Positions 1 through 7,834 of a DNA stretch of 64,000 nt are shown piece by piece. The position numbers and the translations under genes were made by a program. Numbering within the stretch: the first letter of the stretch is position 1; every line of letters starts with the position of its first letter. Under the pieces are notes generated by a model. That model did no database searches. It was not told where the DNA came from and worked only from the letters and a program-made list of their open reading frames with translations. Source of the DNA: CATQHS01 sp963422655 (GTDB taxonomy: Bacteria > Actinomycetota > Acidimicrobiia > Acidimicrobiales > Aldehydirespiratoraceae); the NCBI GenBank assembly GCA_963422655.1, contig OY730440.1, positions 1,488,001 through 1,552,000 on the forward strand. Direction: 5' to 3'.

Positions 1-124
1 CCATCACATACTTCTTGCCCACTGCGGCCTGGTAGATGTCGAACGGCCAACCGAGCCGGCGCCGACGAGGCCGGATCGGTGGTACCGGTTCGGTCTCGGT
101 TGGCTTCGAGATGGTCTGGGGCAT
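1..124 (-). CDS. sdhC: Succinate dehydrogenase cytochrome b subunit, N-terminal fragment
   Basis: Only the first 41 codons are inside the window; the gene runs off the left edge. The peptide has an Arg-rich N-terminus followed by WPFDIYQAAVGKKYVM, a segment typical of the start of the first helix of the SdhC/FrdC cytochrome b558 family, which anchors succinate dehydrogenase in the membrane and binds heme b and quinone. The ATG at 124-122 has an AAGGA about nine bases upstream. The call rests on this short motif, because heme ligands and later helices are out of view. Confidence 0.65.
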   Translation of the reverse strand, partial: MPQTISKPTETEPVPPIRPRRRRLGWPFDIYQAAVGKKYVM

Positions 125-249
125 TTGGTCCGGTCCTTGTCGTGATCGGAGTTGATGTTCGGCGGTTTGCTTCACGCCGACGGTTGATCGCCCGTCTGCG
201 GGCTCGCCGCCAACGGTAACGGTCCGGAACCGTCCCGTACCAACCGACA

Positions 250-263
250 TGGTGTTATCACCA
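250..263. promoter_or_regulatory. Short inverted repeat between sdhC-like gene and GH2 gene
   Basis: TGGTG-TTAT-CACCA is a perfect 5-bp inverted repeat in the 186-base gap upstream of the sdhC-like start. It could be an operator or a small hairpin. The rest of the gap shows no gene. Nothing else supports a function. Confidence 0.25.
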
Positions 264-310
264 ACTGGCATGCTTTATCGATAGCGGCCGTAATCAACCC
301 GGCCCGAACG

Positions 311-2344
311 TCAGGTGATCATGCTGACATAGCGGTTCGTGATGGTGAAAGGTTCCCGGTCGGCCCCGGACTTGGCCCCGGCGACGGTCAGCTCGAGTTC
401 GATGGTGAGCTGGCCGGGCCCAGGTGGTGCGGTGGCGTCGACTCGGCCGATGTAGGTGCAGGCGTCGGCGCCGATCACGCCGGTCCAGCGTCGAGTGGTA
501 ATGGTGCGGGTCGCCGACACTACCCGGACCGACACCACCGCTGCGTCGATCCGGTGGCGCCGATCGCTCACCACGTGCACGGCCAGATCGAGACGTTCAC
601 CGGGGTGTAACCGCTCGGGGAGCGGGTCACTCACCACGATGAGGTCCCGGCAGGCGTCGACGAGTGCCGCCCAACCCGGCTTGGGTCGTCGCCGGTGATC
701 GAGCACACCCAAGCCCGCCGCCCGGGGCCCGGCATCGGCCAGAACGTGCAGCAGGAAGCCGCCGGTCGGTTCGTACTTGAGACGGCGGAGGGTCTCGATG
801 GTGGTCTTGACCACCTCGGCTTGGCCCGACGGAGACCCGCCGTCGAGCGGGGCCGATGAGGCGCCGAAAGCGGTGACGAACCGACCAAGTTGCGGTCTGC
901 GGGCCAAGACCGGCCCCAGATCGGCGGCCCGTCCACCGTGGCGCCCGAACCACAGATGGCTGGTGGTGCCGGTGCCGGTCGGGAGCGAGGCCGGCACGGC
1001 GGTGTGGAGCACAACCGGGCGGGACCCGTCGCACCGGTTCATGATCCGGCCCAGCGATCGGTCCAGCATGATCCGGTTCCATGACGGCCGTGGCGTCCCG
1101 ATCATGGCTGGCGCCGGGGTCGGTCGCTCGGGCCGGGGGAAGGGTTCGTCGTGGCCGCACCACACGACGACACTCGGATGGTGTCCGAGCAGGTCGACGA
1201 TCTCCCGGGCCTGGCGGCCAGCCTGGTCACGTACGGTTCGGCTCATGACCCCACGAATCGGAAGGTCCTGCCACACCAGCATCCCCAGTTCGTCGGATGT
1301 GTCGTAGAGCTCGGGGCGGGCCACGTGGGCGATGGGCCGGATGATGTCGAGCCCGGCATTTCGGGCGGACTCCACGTCAGCCGCCACCTCGGCAGCGGTA
1401 GCGTCAGCCGGCAACGGTGCGGTCGGCAACACGTTGGCGCCTTTCAGGAAGAGCCGCTCGCCGTTGACCACCATGATCCAGTTGCGCATGGTCACGGAAC
1501 GGAACCCGACGCGAAACTGGCGCCGGTCGTGGACGAGCCCCTCGGCCCGTGCCTCCACCGTCGCGTCGTGAAGGGGTTGACCACCGAGCGTGTGGGGCCA
1601 CCACAGCTCCGGATCGGCCACATCCACGGTCCACTCCACCCGGTTCTCGCCGGCCGCGGCTGGGTGGGTGTGGACATGCTCGGTGCCGGCCACCCGGGTC
1701 CGCAACTCCACCGAACCCCCGCCGGGAACATCGAGCACGACTCGCAGAGCGATACGGGCCCGAGCCACCCCGGCGTCAGCACAGACGGCTCGGAAGTGAG
1801 TGATAGCTATCTCGCCGGTGGATCGAAGCCGTAGCGGCCGCCACAATCCGCCCGGGACGAGGTCGGTCGAGCCGCACAGCTCGGGGTCTTGCAGGGCGCC
1901 AGTGAGGGTTGTCCGGTTGTCGGGATCACCAAACCGGCGGGAATTGGCCTCGATAGCGAGCACATGGTCGTGACCGACCCGGATCTGATCGGTCACCTCT
2001 ATCTGGTGGGGTACGAAATAGCCGTCGGTAGCCCCGAGGTAGGCGCCGTCGAGCCACACGTCGCCCTGCTGGCATATGCCGTCGATCCTCAGCCACCAAC
2101 GCAGCCGGTCAACAGCCAGACCGGGTTCGAACCAGTCGGCTCCGTCGGGATCGGCGGCCGGGTCGGGTCCCTCGAAGCGCCGACGGTACAGAACCGACTC
2201 GGCGCCAGCCAGCTCCGCCACGTTGGCCCAATGACCGGGTACCTCCAGCTCGGGCCAAGCGCCGTCGTCGTGGTCGATCTCGCTGAAGGTGCGCCGGAGC
2301 TGCTCGTCGGCGACGGTGGCCCGCCACGTTCCGGTCAGTTCCAT
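311..2344 (-). CDS. Glycoside hydrolase family 2 protein, probably catalytically inactive
   Basis: A 677-residue protein with the GH2 order: jelly-roll sugar-binding domain (residues about 1-170, starting MELTGTW), immunoglobulin-like domain, TIM barrel, and a C-terminal beta domain. It most resembles beta-mannosidase-like GH2 members. The acid/base segment reads VVVWCGHDEPF with Glu at about residue 400. The nucleophile segment, normally SE[FY]G, reads FVTAFGASS, with Ala at about residue 492. The 92-residue spacing matches the family, so this looks like a true loss. There is no signal peptide. I chose the ATG at 2344 because the upstream GTG at 2422 would overlap the divergent ATPase start; the extension has no GH2 similarity. 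The substrate is unknown. Confidence 0.8.
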   Translation of the reverse strand: MELTGTWRATVADEQLRRTFSEIDHDDGAWPELEVPGHWANVAELAGAESVLYRRRFEGPDPAADPDGADWFEPGLAVDRLRWWLRIDGICQQGDVWLDGAYLGATDGYFVPHQIEVTDQIRVGHDHVLAIEANSRRFGDPDNRTTLTGALQDPELCGSTDLVPGGLWRPLRLRSTGEIAITHFRAVCADAGVARARIALRVVLDVPGGGSVELRTRVAGTEHVHTHPAAAGENRVEWTVDVADPELWWPHTLGGQPLHDATVEARAEGLVHDRRQFRVGFRSVTMRNWIMVVNGERLFLKGANVLPTAPLPADATAAEVAADVESARNAGLDIIRPIAHVARPELYDTSDELGMLVWQDLPIRGVMSRTVRDQAGRQAREIVDLLGHHPSVVVWCGHDEPFPRPERPTPAPAMIGTPRPSWNRIMLDRSLGRIMNRCDGSRPVVLHTAVPASLPTGTGTTSHLWFGRHGGRAADLGPVLARRPQLGRFVTAFGASSAPLDGGSPSGQAEVVKTTIETLRRLKYEPTGGFLLHVLADAGPRAAGLGVLDHRRRPKPGWAALVDACRDLIVVSDPLPERLHPGERLDLAVHVVSDRRHRIDAAVVSVRVVSATRTITTRRWTGVIGADACTYIGRVDATAPPGPGQLTIELELTVAGAKSGADREPFTITNRYVSMIT

Positions 2345-2403
2345 CCGGGAACGGTACCGGTCCCGGATGCTTGCCGCCGGTGAGTGGTTGATATGGTCGA
2401 GCC

Positions 2404-3813
2404 GTGTCGCGACCAGAGACACTGGGCCGGCTCCGAGCCAGCGGATGGGAGTCGGTGCCGGTTCGCGACGAGCTACGCCGCAACGCCATAGCCCGGATCC
2501 GTTCGGGCCGGCCGCTGCTGGCCGACGCCATCGGCTACCAGAACACCGTCATGCCGCAATTGGAGAACGCGCTGCTGGCCGGCCACGACATGATCTTCTT
2601 GGGGGAGCGGGGCCAAGCCAAGACTCGCATGATACGGGGCTTGGTCGAGCTGCTCGACGAGTGGGCGCCGATCGTGGCCGGGTCAGAGATGAACGACGAC
2701 CCCTACCACCCGGTGTCGGCCCTGGCCCGTCAACTCGTGGCCGAGCGGGGTGATGACACCCCGGTGGTGTGGATCCATCGCCGGACCCGCTTCGGGGAGA
2801 AGCTGGCTACCCCTGATACTTCCATCGCTGATCTCATCGGTGAGGTCGACCCGATCAAGGTGGCCGAGGGGAGGTACCTGGCCGATGAGCTGACCCTGCA
2901 CTTCGGCCTCGTTCCCCGGGTCAACCGGGGGATCTTCGCCGTCAACGAGCTGCCCGACCTAGCCGAGCGCATACAGGTTGGTCTGCTCAACGTGCTCGAG
3001 GAACGCGACGTCCAGATCCGGGGCTACAAGGTGTGGCTGCCACTCGACATCGTGCTGGTCGCCTCGGCCAACCCGGAGGATTACACCAACCGAGGTCGCA
3101 TCATCACGCCGCTCAAGGATCGGTTCGGGGCCCAGATCCGTACTCACTACCCGCTCGACATCGACACCGAGATAGCGATCATCACCCAGGAGGCCGCCCC
3201 GGTCTCGGGGGCCGGTCACCCGGTTACGGTCCCTTCGTTCATGACCGAGATCGTGGCCGAACTCACCCACGCGGCCCGAGCCAGTGCCCACGTCTCCCAG
3301 CGTTCGGGAGTTTCGGTTCGGTTGAGCATCTCCAACTTCGAGACGCTGGTCGCCAACGCCGTGCGCCGCGCCCTGCGCACCTCCAGCGACCATGTCGTGC
3401 CCCGGATCACCGATCTCGAGGCCTTGGGCGCCTCCACGGCCGGCAAGGTCGAGATCGAAACCCTGGAAGAGGACAGGGAAGGTGAGATCATGGCGCAACT
3501 ACTCGACAGGGCCGTGCTCACGGTGTTCGAGAACCGGGTCCCGGCCGACACCCACCGAGGCGTGATCGACGCCTTCGAGGCCGACCTCGTCGTGGGCGTG
3601 GGTGAGGATGTCACCGACGCCGCTTACACCGATCTGCTGAGTCGGGTTCCGGCTCTGACTCCGCCGGTTCGAGCTCTGCTAGCCGCCGAGGAGAGCGCCG
3701 AGTCTCCGGCCATGGTGGCCGCGGCCATCGAGCTGGTGCTGGAAGGCCTGCATCTCGGCAAACGACTCAACAAGGACGGGACAGGGGCTCGGGCCCGGTT
3801 CAGCGGGCGGTGA
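2404..3813 (+). CDS. MoxR / Mg-chelatase-like AAA+ ATPase
   Basis: A 469-residue AAA+ protein of the MoxR/magnesium-chelatase I branch. The P-loop region is FLGERGQAKTRM (about residues 67-78). The Walker B region reads GIFAVNELPDL, with Asn where Asp is usual. It is followed by RIQVGLLNVLEERDVQIRGY, the helix-2 insert signature of this branch. Such ATPases work with a von Willebrand A partner to remodel or metallate client proteins. The likely partner is the VWA gene at 4710-6734, on the same strand but separated by an antisense MaoC gene. The start is GTG at 2404. Its 3' end overlaps the MaoC gene by 14 bases. Confidence 0.8.
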   Translation: MSRPETLGRLRASGWESVPVRDELRRNAIARIRSGRPLLADAIGYQNTVMPQLENALLAGHDMIFLGERGQAKTRMIRGLVELLDEWAPIVAGSEMNDDPYHPVSALARQLVAERGDDTPVVWIHRRTRFGEKLATPDTSIADLIGEVDPIKVAEGRYLADELTLHFGLVPRVNRGIFAVNELPDLAERIQVGLLNVLEERDVQIRGYKVWLPLDIVLVASANPEDYTNRGRIITPLKDRFGAQIRTHYPLDIDTEIAIITQEAAPVSGAGHPVTVPSFMTEIVAELTHAARASAHVSQRSGVSVRLSISNFETLVANAVRRALRTSSDHVVPRITDLEALGASTAGKVEIETLEEDREGEIMAQLLDRAVLTVFENRVPADTHRGVIDAFEADLVVGVGEDVTDAAYTDLLSRVPALTPPVRALLAAEESAESPAMVAAAIELVLEGLHLGKRLNKDGTGARARFSGR

Positions 3814-4639
3814 AGGTGCCGGCGTCGAAGACCACCCGGTCCCCGACCCGGGTCTGGAAGCGGGTGGCGTCGGCGTCGACCCACATCCAGACATCGAGGC
3901 GCTGGCCGGGCTGCACCGGCGCCTTGAAGCGTCCGCCCATGGAGCCGAACCGGGCCGGGTCACTCTCGCACAGGGTGTGGAGCAGGGCCCGGCCAGTGAA
4001 GCCGAAAGTGCAGAGACCGTGCAGGATAGGGGCGTCGAAACCGGCCCGAGCCGCGAAAGACGGGTCGGAGTGCAGCGGGTTGCGGTCGCCGTTCAGCCGG
4101 TAGAGCAAGGCTTGGTCGGTGCGGGTTTCGTAGCCGACGATGTGGTCGGGCTCCCGGTCGGGAAGCTTCCACACGTTGGCCGGACCCCGTTCACCACCCC
4201 ATCCCCCCTCACCGGATATGAACAGGCCAGCTCGGCTGGTCCACATCGGATTGCCGTCGTGGTCCTCAGCTCGGAGCTCGAGCACCACCAGCGCAGCCTT
4301 GCCCTTATCGTAGATGCCGACCACGCAGTTGCGGGCCACAGCCGATCCCTGCACCCCGAGCTCTTGGTGGAGTTGGATGTGCTGCTCGCCATGGAGCAGG
4401 GCGGCAAGGTCGTAGCTACCGAAATCGGGGGCTCTGGCTCCGCCGATCACTACCACTTGGGTGGGCAGGGCCCTCTGGGTGATGCCGGCCGAGTTCTCAG
4501 TGGTGAACTCGAGCTCGAAACCGGTGGGATCGGCGGCCCCAGCTCCCACGCCCAAGGCATACAGGAGGCTCTGTTCGGAAGTCCATCGGATCTCGGTGGC
4601 GTCACCGACGGCACCGACAGCGTCGGGGTTCAAAGGCAT
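3800..4639 (-). CDS. MaoC-like enoyl-CoA hydratase (hydratase 2)
   Basis: A 279-residue double-hotdog protein. The N-terminal half is a degenerate hotdog domain. The C-terminal half carries the hydratase-2 motif YRLNGDRNPLHSDP (about residues 185-198) and the following HGLCTFG. The Asp and His of this motif perform R-specific hydration of trans-2-enoyl-CoA. Relatives act on bile-acid or steroid side chains and on fatty acyl-CoA in actinobacteria. It lies antisense between the MoxR and VWA genes and overlaps the MoxR 3' end by 14 bases, so it is likely transcribed alone. The exact substrate cannot be told. Confidence 0.85.
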   Translation of the reverse strand: MPLNPDAVGAVGDATEIRWTSEQSLLYALGVGAGAADPTGFELEFTTENSAGITQRALPTQVVVIGGARAPDFGSYDLAALLHGEQHIQLHQELGVQGSAVARNCVVGIYDKGKAALVVLELRAEDHDGNPMWTSRAGLFISGEGGWGGERGPANVWKLPDREPDHIVGYETRTDQALLYRLNGDRNPLHSDPSFAARAGFDAPILHGLCTFGFTGRALLHTLCESDPARFGSMGGRFKAPVQPGQRLDVWMWVDADATRFQTRVGDRVVFDAGTFTAR

Positions 4640-4709
4640 CCGCCAACGCTACCGCAGGCTCAGGTCGGGGCCTGAAGCCGGGTAGGGCCTAGCCGGGTAG
4701 GGTCTGTCC

Positions 4710-6734
4710 ATGGCGCGCCGCCGCCGTCGCCGGGCCCGGCGTCTGCCTGTCCATTTCTCGTACTCGCGCTGGGACGGTACCCAAAGCGGCTTTGATTTCG
4801 ACGCCGATCACCTCTTCGGTGAATTGGCCGACGACCTCATGTACCACGGCGATGTCGACAGTGCACTGCGGCGCCTGATGCACGGCGGTTTCAGTGATCG
4901 AAATGGGCGGGCCATGGCCGGTACCCGCGAGATGCTCGAACGGCTGCGGGAGCGTCGGCGCGATCTTCTCGAGCAGTACGACTTGGGCGGTGTGTACGAC
5001 GGCATTGCTGAGACGTTGCGCGATGTGGTCCGCATCGAGCGACACGCCCTCGAGGATCTGCGGGACGGAGCCCGGGCTTCATCCGACCCGCTTCGAGCCG
5101 AGGACGCGACGATGAAGAACACCGAACTCGACATGTTGCCTCCCGATTTGGCCGGCCAGGTCAAAGCGCTGAGCGGCTACGACTTCGAGAGCGACGAAGC
5201 TCGGCAGCGCTTCACCGAGCTGGTCGAGCGGCTGCGGGAACAGTTCATGACGCAGCATCTCGATCAGATGGCATCCGATGTGAAGGATATGACCCCTGCC
5301 GACGCTCAGCGTTTCAAGGACATGTTGGCCGAGCTCAACGGAATACTCGAAGGGCGCGCCCACGGCCAAGCCCCCGACTTCGACGGATTCATGGACCGCT
5401 ACGGAGACTTCTTCCCGGAAAACCCCCGCACCATCGATGATCTCCTGGAGGCAATAGCGGGGCGGTTGGCCGGAGCTCAGGCCATGCTCAATTCGATAAC
5501 CCCCGAGCAGCGGGCCCAGCTCCAGGCCCTGTCCGACCAGCTCCTCGAGGACATGGACCTGAGATGGCAGCTCGACCGGCTCACTCGCAACCTTGCCGAG
5601 CAGTTCCCCCGGATGGGCTGGGATCAGCGCTGGGACTTCGGCGGGGTCGACCCGCTGGACTTGGCCGGAGCTGTCGACGTGATGGGAGAGCTGGGTGACA
5701 TCGACCGCTTGGAGAACCTGTTACGGGTAACCACCAGCCCGGGGGCGCTGGCCGAGGCCGATATAGAAGTGGCCCGGGGACTGCTCGGCGACGGCGCAGC
5801 CGAGAGCCTGGGGCGGATGGCCGAAGTGGCCCGCATGCTTCAAGAGGCCGGTCTGATCGAGAATCGCGAGGAGCGTTTGGAGCTCACGCCCCTCGCTATC
5901 CGCAAGATCGGTCAGGGGGCGTTGAGAGATCTCTTCGCCAAGCTGTCGGCCGACAAGGTCGGTCGCCACGCCCGGCACGAAGCCGGTTCCGGCCATGAAC
6001 GCACTCACGACACCAAGCGCTACGAGTACGGCGACCCGTTCAACCTGCACATCCACAGGACTGTCGGCAATGCCGTGGCTCGCAACGGCGCCGGTGTTCC
6101 CGTGTCGCTTCATCCCGACGACTTCGAGGTGGAGCGAACCGAGCACCAAGTGCGCTCGGCGACGGTGCTGATGCTGGATCTGTCGCTGTCGATGCCGATG
6201 CGGGACAACTTCCTGCCGGCCAAGAAGGTGGCCATGGCCCTGCATGCGCTCATCTCGGGCCAGTACCCCCGTGATTACCTCGGGTTGGTTGCCTTCAGCG
6301 AGGTGGCTCGCGAGCTGCGCCCCGAGAAACTCCCGCAGGTGTCATGGGATTACGTTTACGGCACCAACATGCAGCACGGCTTCATGCTGGCCCGTCGCAT
6401 GCTGGCCCGTCAGACCGGCACCAAGCAGATCATCATGATCACCGACGGTGAGCCGACCGCTCACATCACACCGACCGGTCGCCCCTTCTTCAGCTACCCG
6501 CCCACTCGAGAGACGGTGGATCTGACCCTGGCCGAGGTGGCCGAATGCACCCGGGCCGGCATTCGCGTCAACACCTTCATGCTCGACGCCACCACCTACC
6601 TGACCGACTTCGTGGAGCGGATCACCCGGCTCAACGGAGGCCGGGCCTTTTTCACCACCAACCAGAACCTGGGTGACTACGTGCTGGTCGACTTCGTCGA
6701 ACACAAGCGTAGCCTGGTGCAGGGCCGACGCTGA
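4710..6734 (+). CDS. VWA-domain protein, partner of the MoxR-like ATPase
   Basis: A 674-residue soluble protein. The first 450 residues are helical and charged, with no recognised domain. The C-terminal part is a von Willebrand A domain with the MIDAS motif DLSLS (Asp at about residue 490), the threonine in YGTNMQHG, and the MITDGEPT segment. It lacks a signal peptide and membrane helices. Proteins of this layout accompany MoxR/YehL-type ATPases; the ATPase at 2404-3813 is the obvious candidate. In that family the pair acts as a chaperone or metal-insertion machine, but the client here is not evident. Confidence 0.8.
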   Translation: MARRRRRRARRLPVHFSYSRWDGTQSGFDFDADHLFGELADDLMYHGDVDSALRRLMHGGFSDRNGRAMAGTREMLERLRERRRDLLEQYDLGGVYDGIAETLRDVVRIERHALEDLRDGARASSDPLRAEDATMKNTELDMLPPDLAGQVKALSGYDFESDEARQRFTELVERLREQFMTQHLDQMASDVKDMTPADAQRFKDMLAELNGILEGRAHGQAPDFDGFMDRYGDFFPENPRTIDDLLEAIAGRLAGAQAMLNSITPEQRAQLQALSDQLLEDMDLRWQLDRLTRNLAEQFPRMGWDQRWDFGGVDPLDLAGAVDVMGELGDIDRLENLLRVTTSPGALAEADIEVARGLLGDGAAESLGRMAEVARMLQEAGLIENREERLELTPLAIRKIGQGALRDLFAKLSADKVGRHARHEAGSGHERTHDTKRYEYGDPFNLHIHRTVGNAVARNGAGVPVSLHPDDFEVERTEHQVRSATVLMLDLSLSMPMRDNFLPAKKVAMALHALISGQYPRDYLGLVAFSEVARELRPEKLPQVSWDYVYGTNMQHGFMLARRMLARQTGTKQIIMITDGEPTAHITPTGRPFFSYPPTRETVDLTLAEVAECTRAGIRVNTFMLDATTYLTDFVERITRLNGGRAFFTTNQNLGDYVLVDFVEHKRSLVQGRR

Positions 6735-6798
6735 GCGGGCGCAACCCCGCTGATTTGACGGAGCTTGTTCGAACTTCGGAGAAATCTTGCCGTAGAGG

Positions 6799-6827
6799 TT
6801 GCATTGAGAACGACAATAGTGTAATTA
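6799..6827 (+). promoter_or_regulatory. Sigma-70-type promoter for the WhiB gene
   Basis: TTGCAT, a 17-base spacer, then TAATTA, located 60 bases before the WhiB start inside a short A+T-rich stretch of otherwise G+C-rich DNA. Spacing and both boxes fit a housekeeping sigma-A promoter, and a leader of about 50 bases would follow. Confidence 0.55.
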
Positions 6828-6886
6828 CATCGGTGGCAGTGGGCGGCCCGGGATCTCTGATCTGATTCCTTGCCTGGAAGGAGACC

Positions 6887-7186
6887 ATGGTGTTACAGAT
6901 GATCGGTGAGCAAGACGGCGAGTCTTGGCAGGATTACGCCAACTGCTTGGGGGTTGATCCCGACCTCTTCTTCCCGGAGAGGGGAGCGTCCACTCGTGAA
7001 GCCAAGGAAGTGTGCAGCGGCTGTGTAGTTCGCGAGGAATGCCTGGAGTACGCGCTCGACAATGTCGAGAAGTTCGGCATCTGGGGTGGTTTGAGCGAGC
7101 GGGAGCGTCGGCGGATCCGTCGGCAACGGAGGCAACGGACATTGGAGCGAATCGCTGAGAACCAGCCAGTGGCCGTGATCGCCTGA
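6887..7186 (+). CDS. WhiB-family iron-sulfur transcription factor (WhiB2-like)
   Basis: A 99-residue protein with the four WhiB cysteines (NCLG, then CSGC and EEC), which hold a 4Fe-4S cluster. The GIWGG turn and a basic tail RERRRIRRQR bind sigma factor and DNA. The stretch STREAKEVC is closest to the WhiB2/WhmD group, which controls septation in actinobacteria. Shine-Dalgarno GGAG sits only about three bases from the ATG at 6887, so translation may start at the in-frame GTG 6890. A good promoter lies upstream. The gene appears monocistronic. Confidence 0.9.
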   Translation: MVLQMIGEQDGESWQDYANCLGVDPDLFFPERGASTREAKEVCSGCVVREECLEYALDNVEKFGIWGGLSERERRRIRRQRRQRTLERIAENQPVAVIA

Positions 7187-7258
7187 GCGTCGTCTCGGTT
7201 CGAGCCGTCTCGCCCTTGGGCGCGCTGGCTGCGGTTCTGCGGTGTTAAGCTGTCGGCC

Positions 7259-7474
7259 ATGGAATTAATCGGTTTCGTGGGAACGCTCGGCGGCCAAGAG
7301 TTGCTCATCATCCTCCTGATCATCTTGGTTCTCTTCGGCGGGGCGAAGCTGCCGAAGCTGGCTCGCTCTCTGGGCCAAGCCCAAAAGGAGTTCAAGACGG
7401 GCATGAACGAGGCCAGCGCAGCCGAAACCGGCAACACCGGCGCCGGGGCCGGGGCCGACGGCAAGAAAACCTGA
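7259..7474 (+). CDS. tatA: Sec-independent protein translocase TatA
   Basis: A 71-residue protein with a single N-terminal membrane helix (LLIILLIILVLFGG), the FGG hinge, and the amphipathic helix starting AKLPKLARSLGQAQKEFKTG, followed by a Gly/Ala-rich tail. This is the standard TatA architecture. TatA oligomers form the pore for folded proteins with twin-arginine signals. No tatC lies in the window. The next gene starts 26 bases downstream. Confidence 0.9.
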   Translation: MELIGFVGTLGGQELLIILLIILVLFGGAKLPKLARSLGQAQKEFKTGMNEASAAETGNTGAGAGADGKKT

Positions 7475-7500
7475 CAAGCCCAGAACCGCCCTCAGCCCTT

Positions 7501-7797
7501 ATGACCACCACCGATATCGACGCTGTCGATGTTGCGGAGCCGCCGGTAGGACGGGCCAGGATCACCTACTTCGGCCCGGTCGCCCCGCACTGGGAAATCA
7601 GTCCCGTCTACGGCGATCCCGAATTCATGAGCCTGTTCGGGGATCGGGTCCACGCTCGGCTCCTTCTCCTTCCGCCCCATGACCCGCAGTTCCGGCGGAA
7701 TCGAGAACGTGTCAATCGTGACGCCGAGCGTGAGCGCATAATCGTTGACTGGGATCTCGGCTACCCCGAAGACGACGGCAGGCCGGAAGTAGCCTGA
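7501..7797 (+). CDS. Conserved small actinobacterial hypothetical protein
   Basis: A 98-residue soluble protein without a recognised domain. The core VAPHWEISPVYGDPEF and LLLPPHDPQFRRNRERV look like a small actinobacterial family I have seen unannotated, and the composition is coding-like. It lies in line between tatA and ppk, with gaps of 26 and 37 bases, so a shared transcript is possible. No clear Shine-Dalgarno precedes the ATG at 7501. An antisense open frame covers the same span but has a less natural composition. The function is unknown. Confidence 0.6.
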   Translation: MTTTDIDAVDVAEPPVGRARITYFGPVAPHWEISPVYGDPEFMSLFGDRVHARLLLLPPHDPQFRRNRERVNRDAERERIIVDWDLGYPEDDGRPEVA

Positions 7798-7834
7798 TCG
7801 CAGACAGGGCCGGGTATACGACCAGAGGTTCGCG

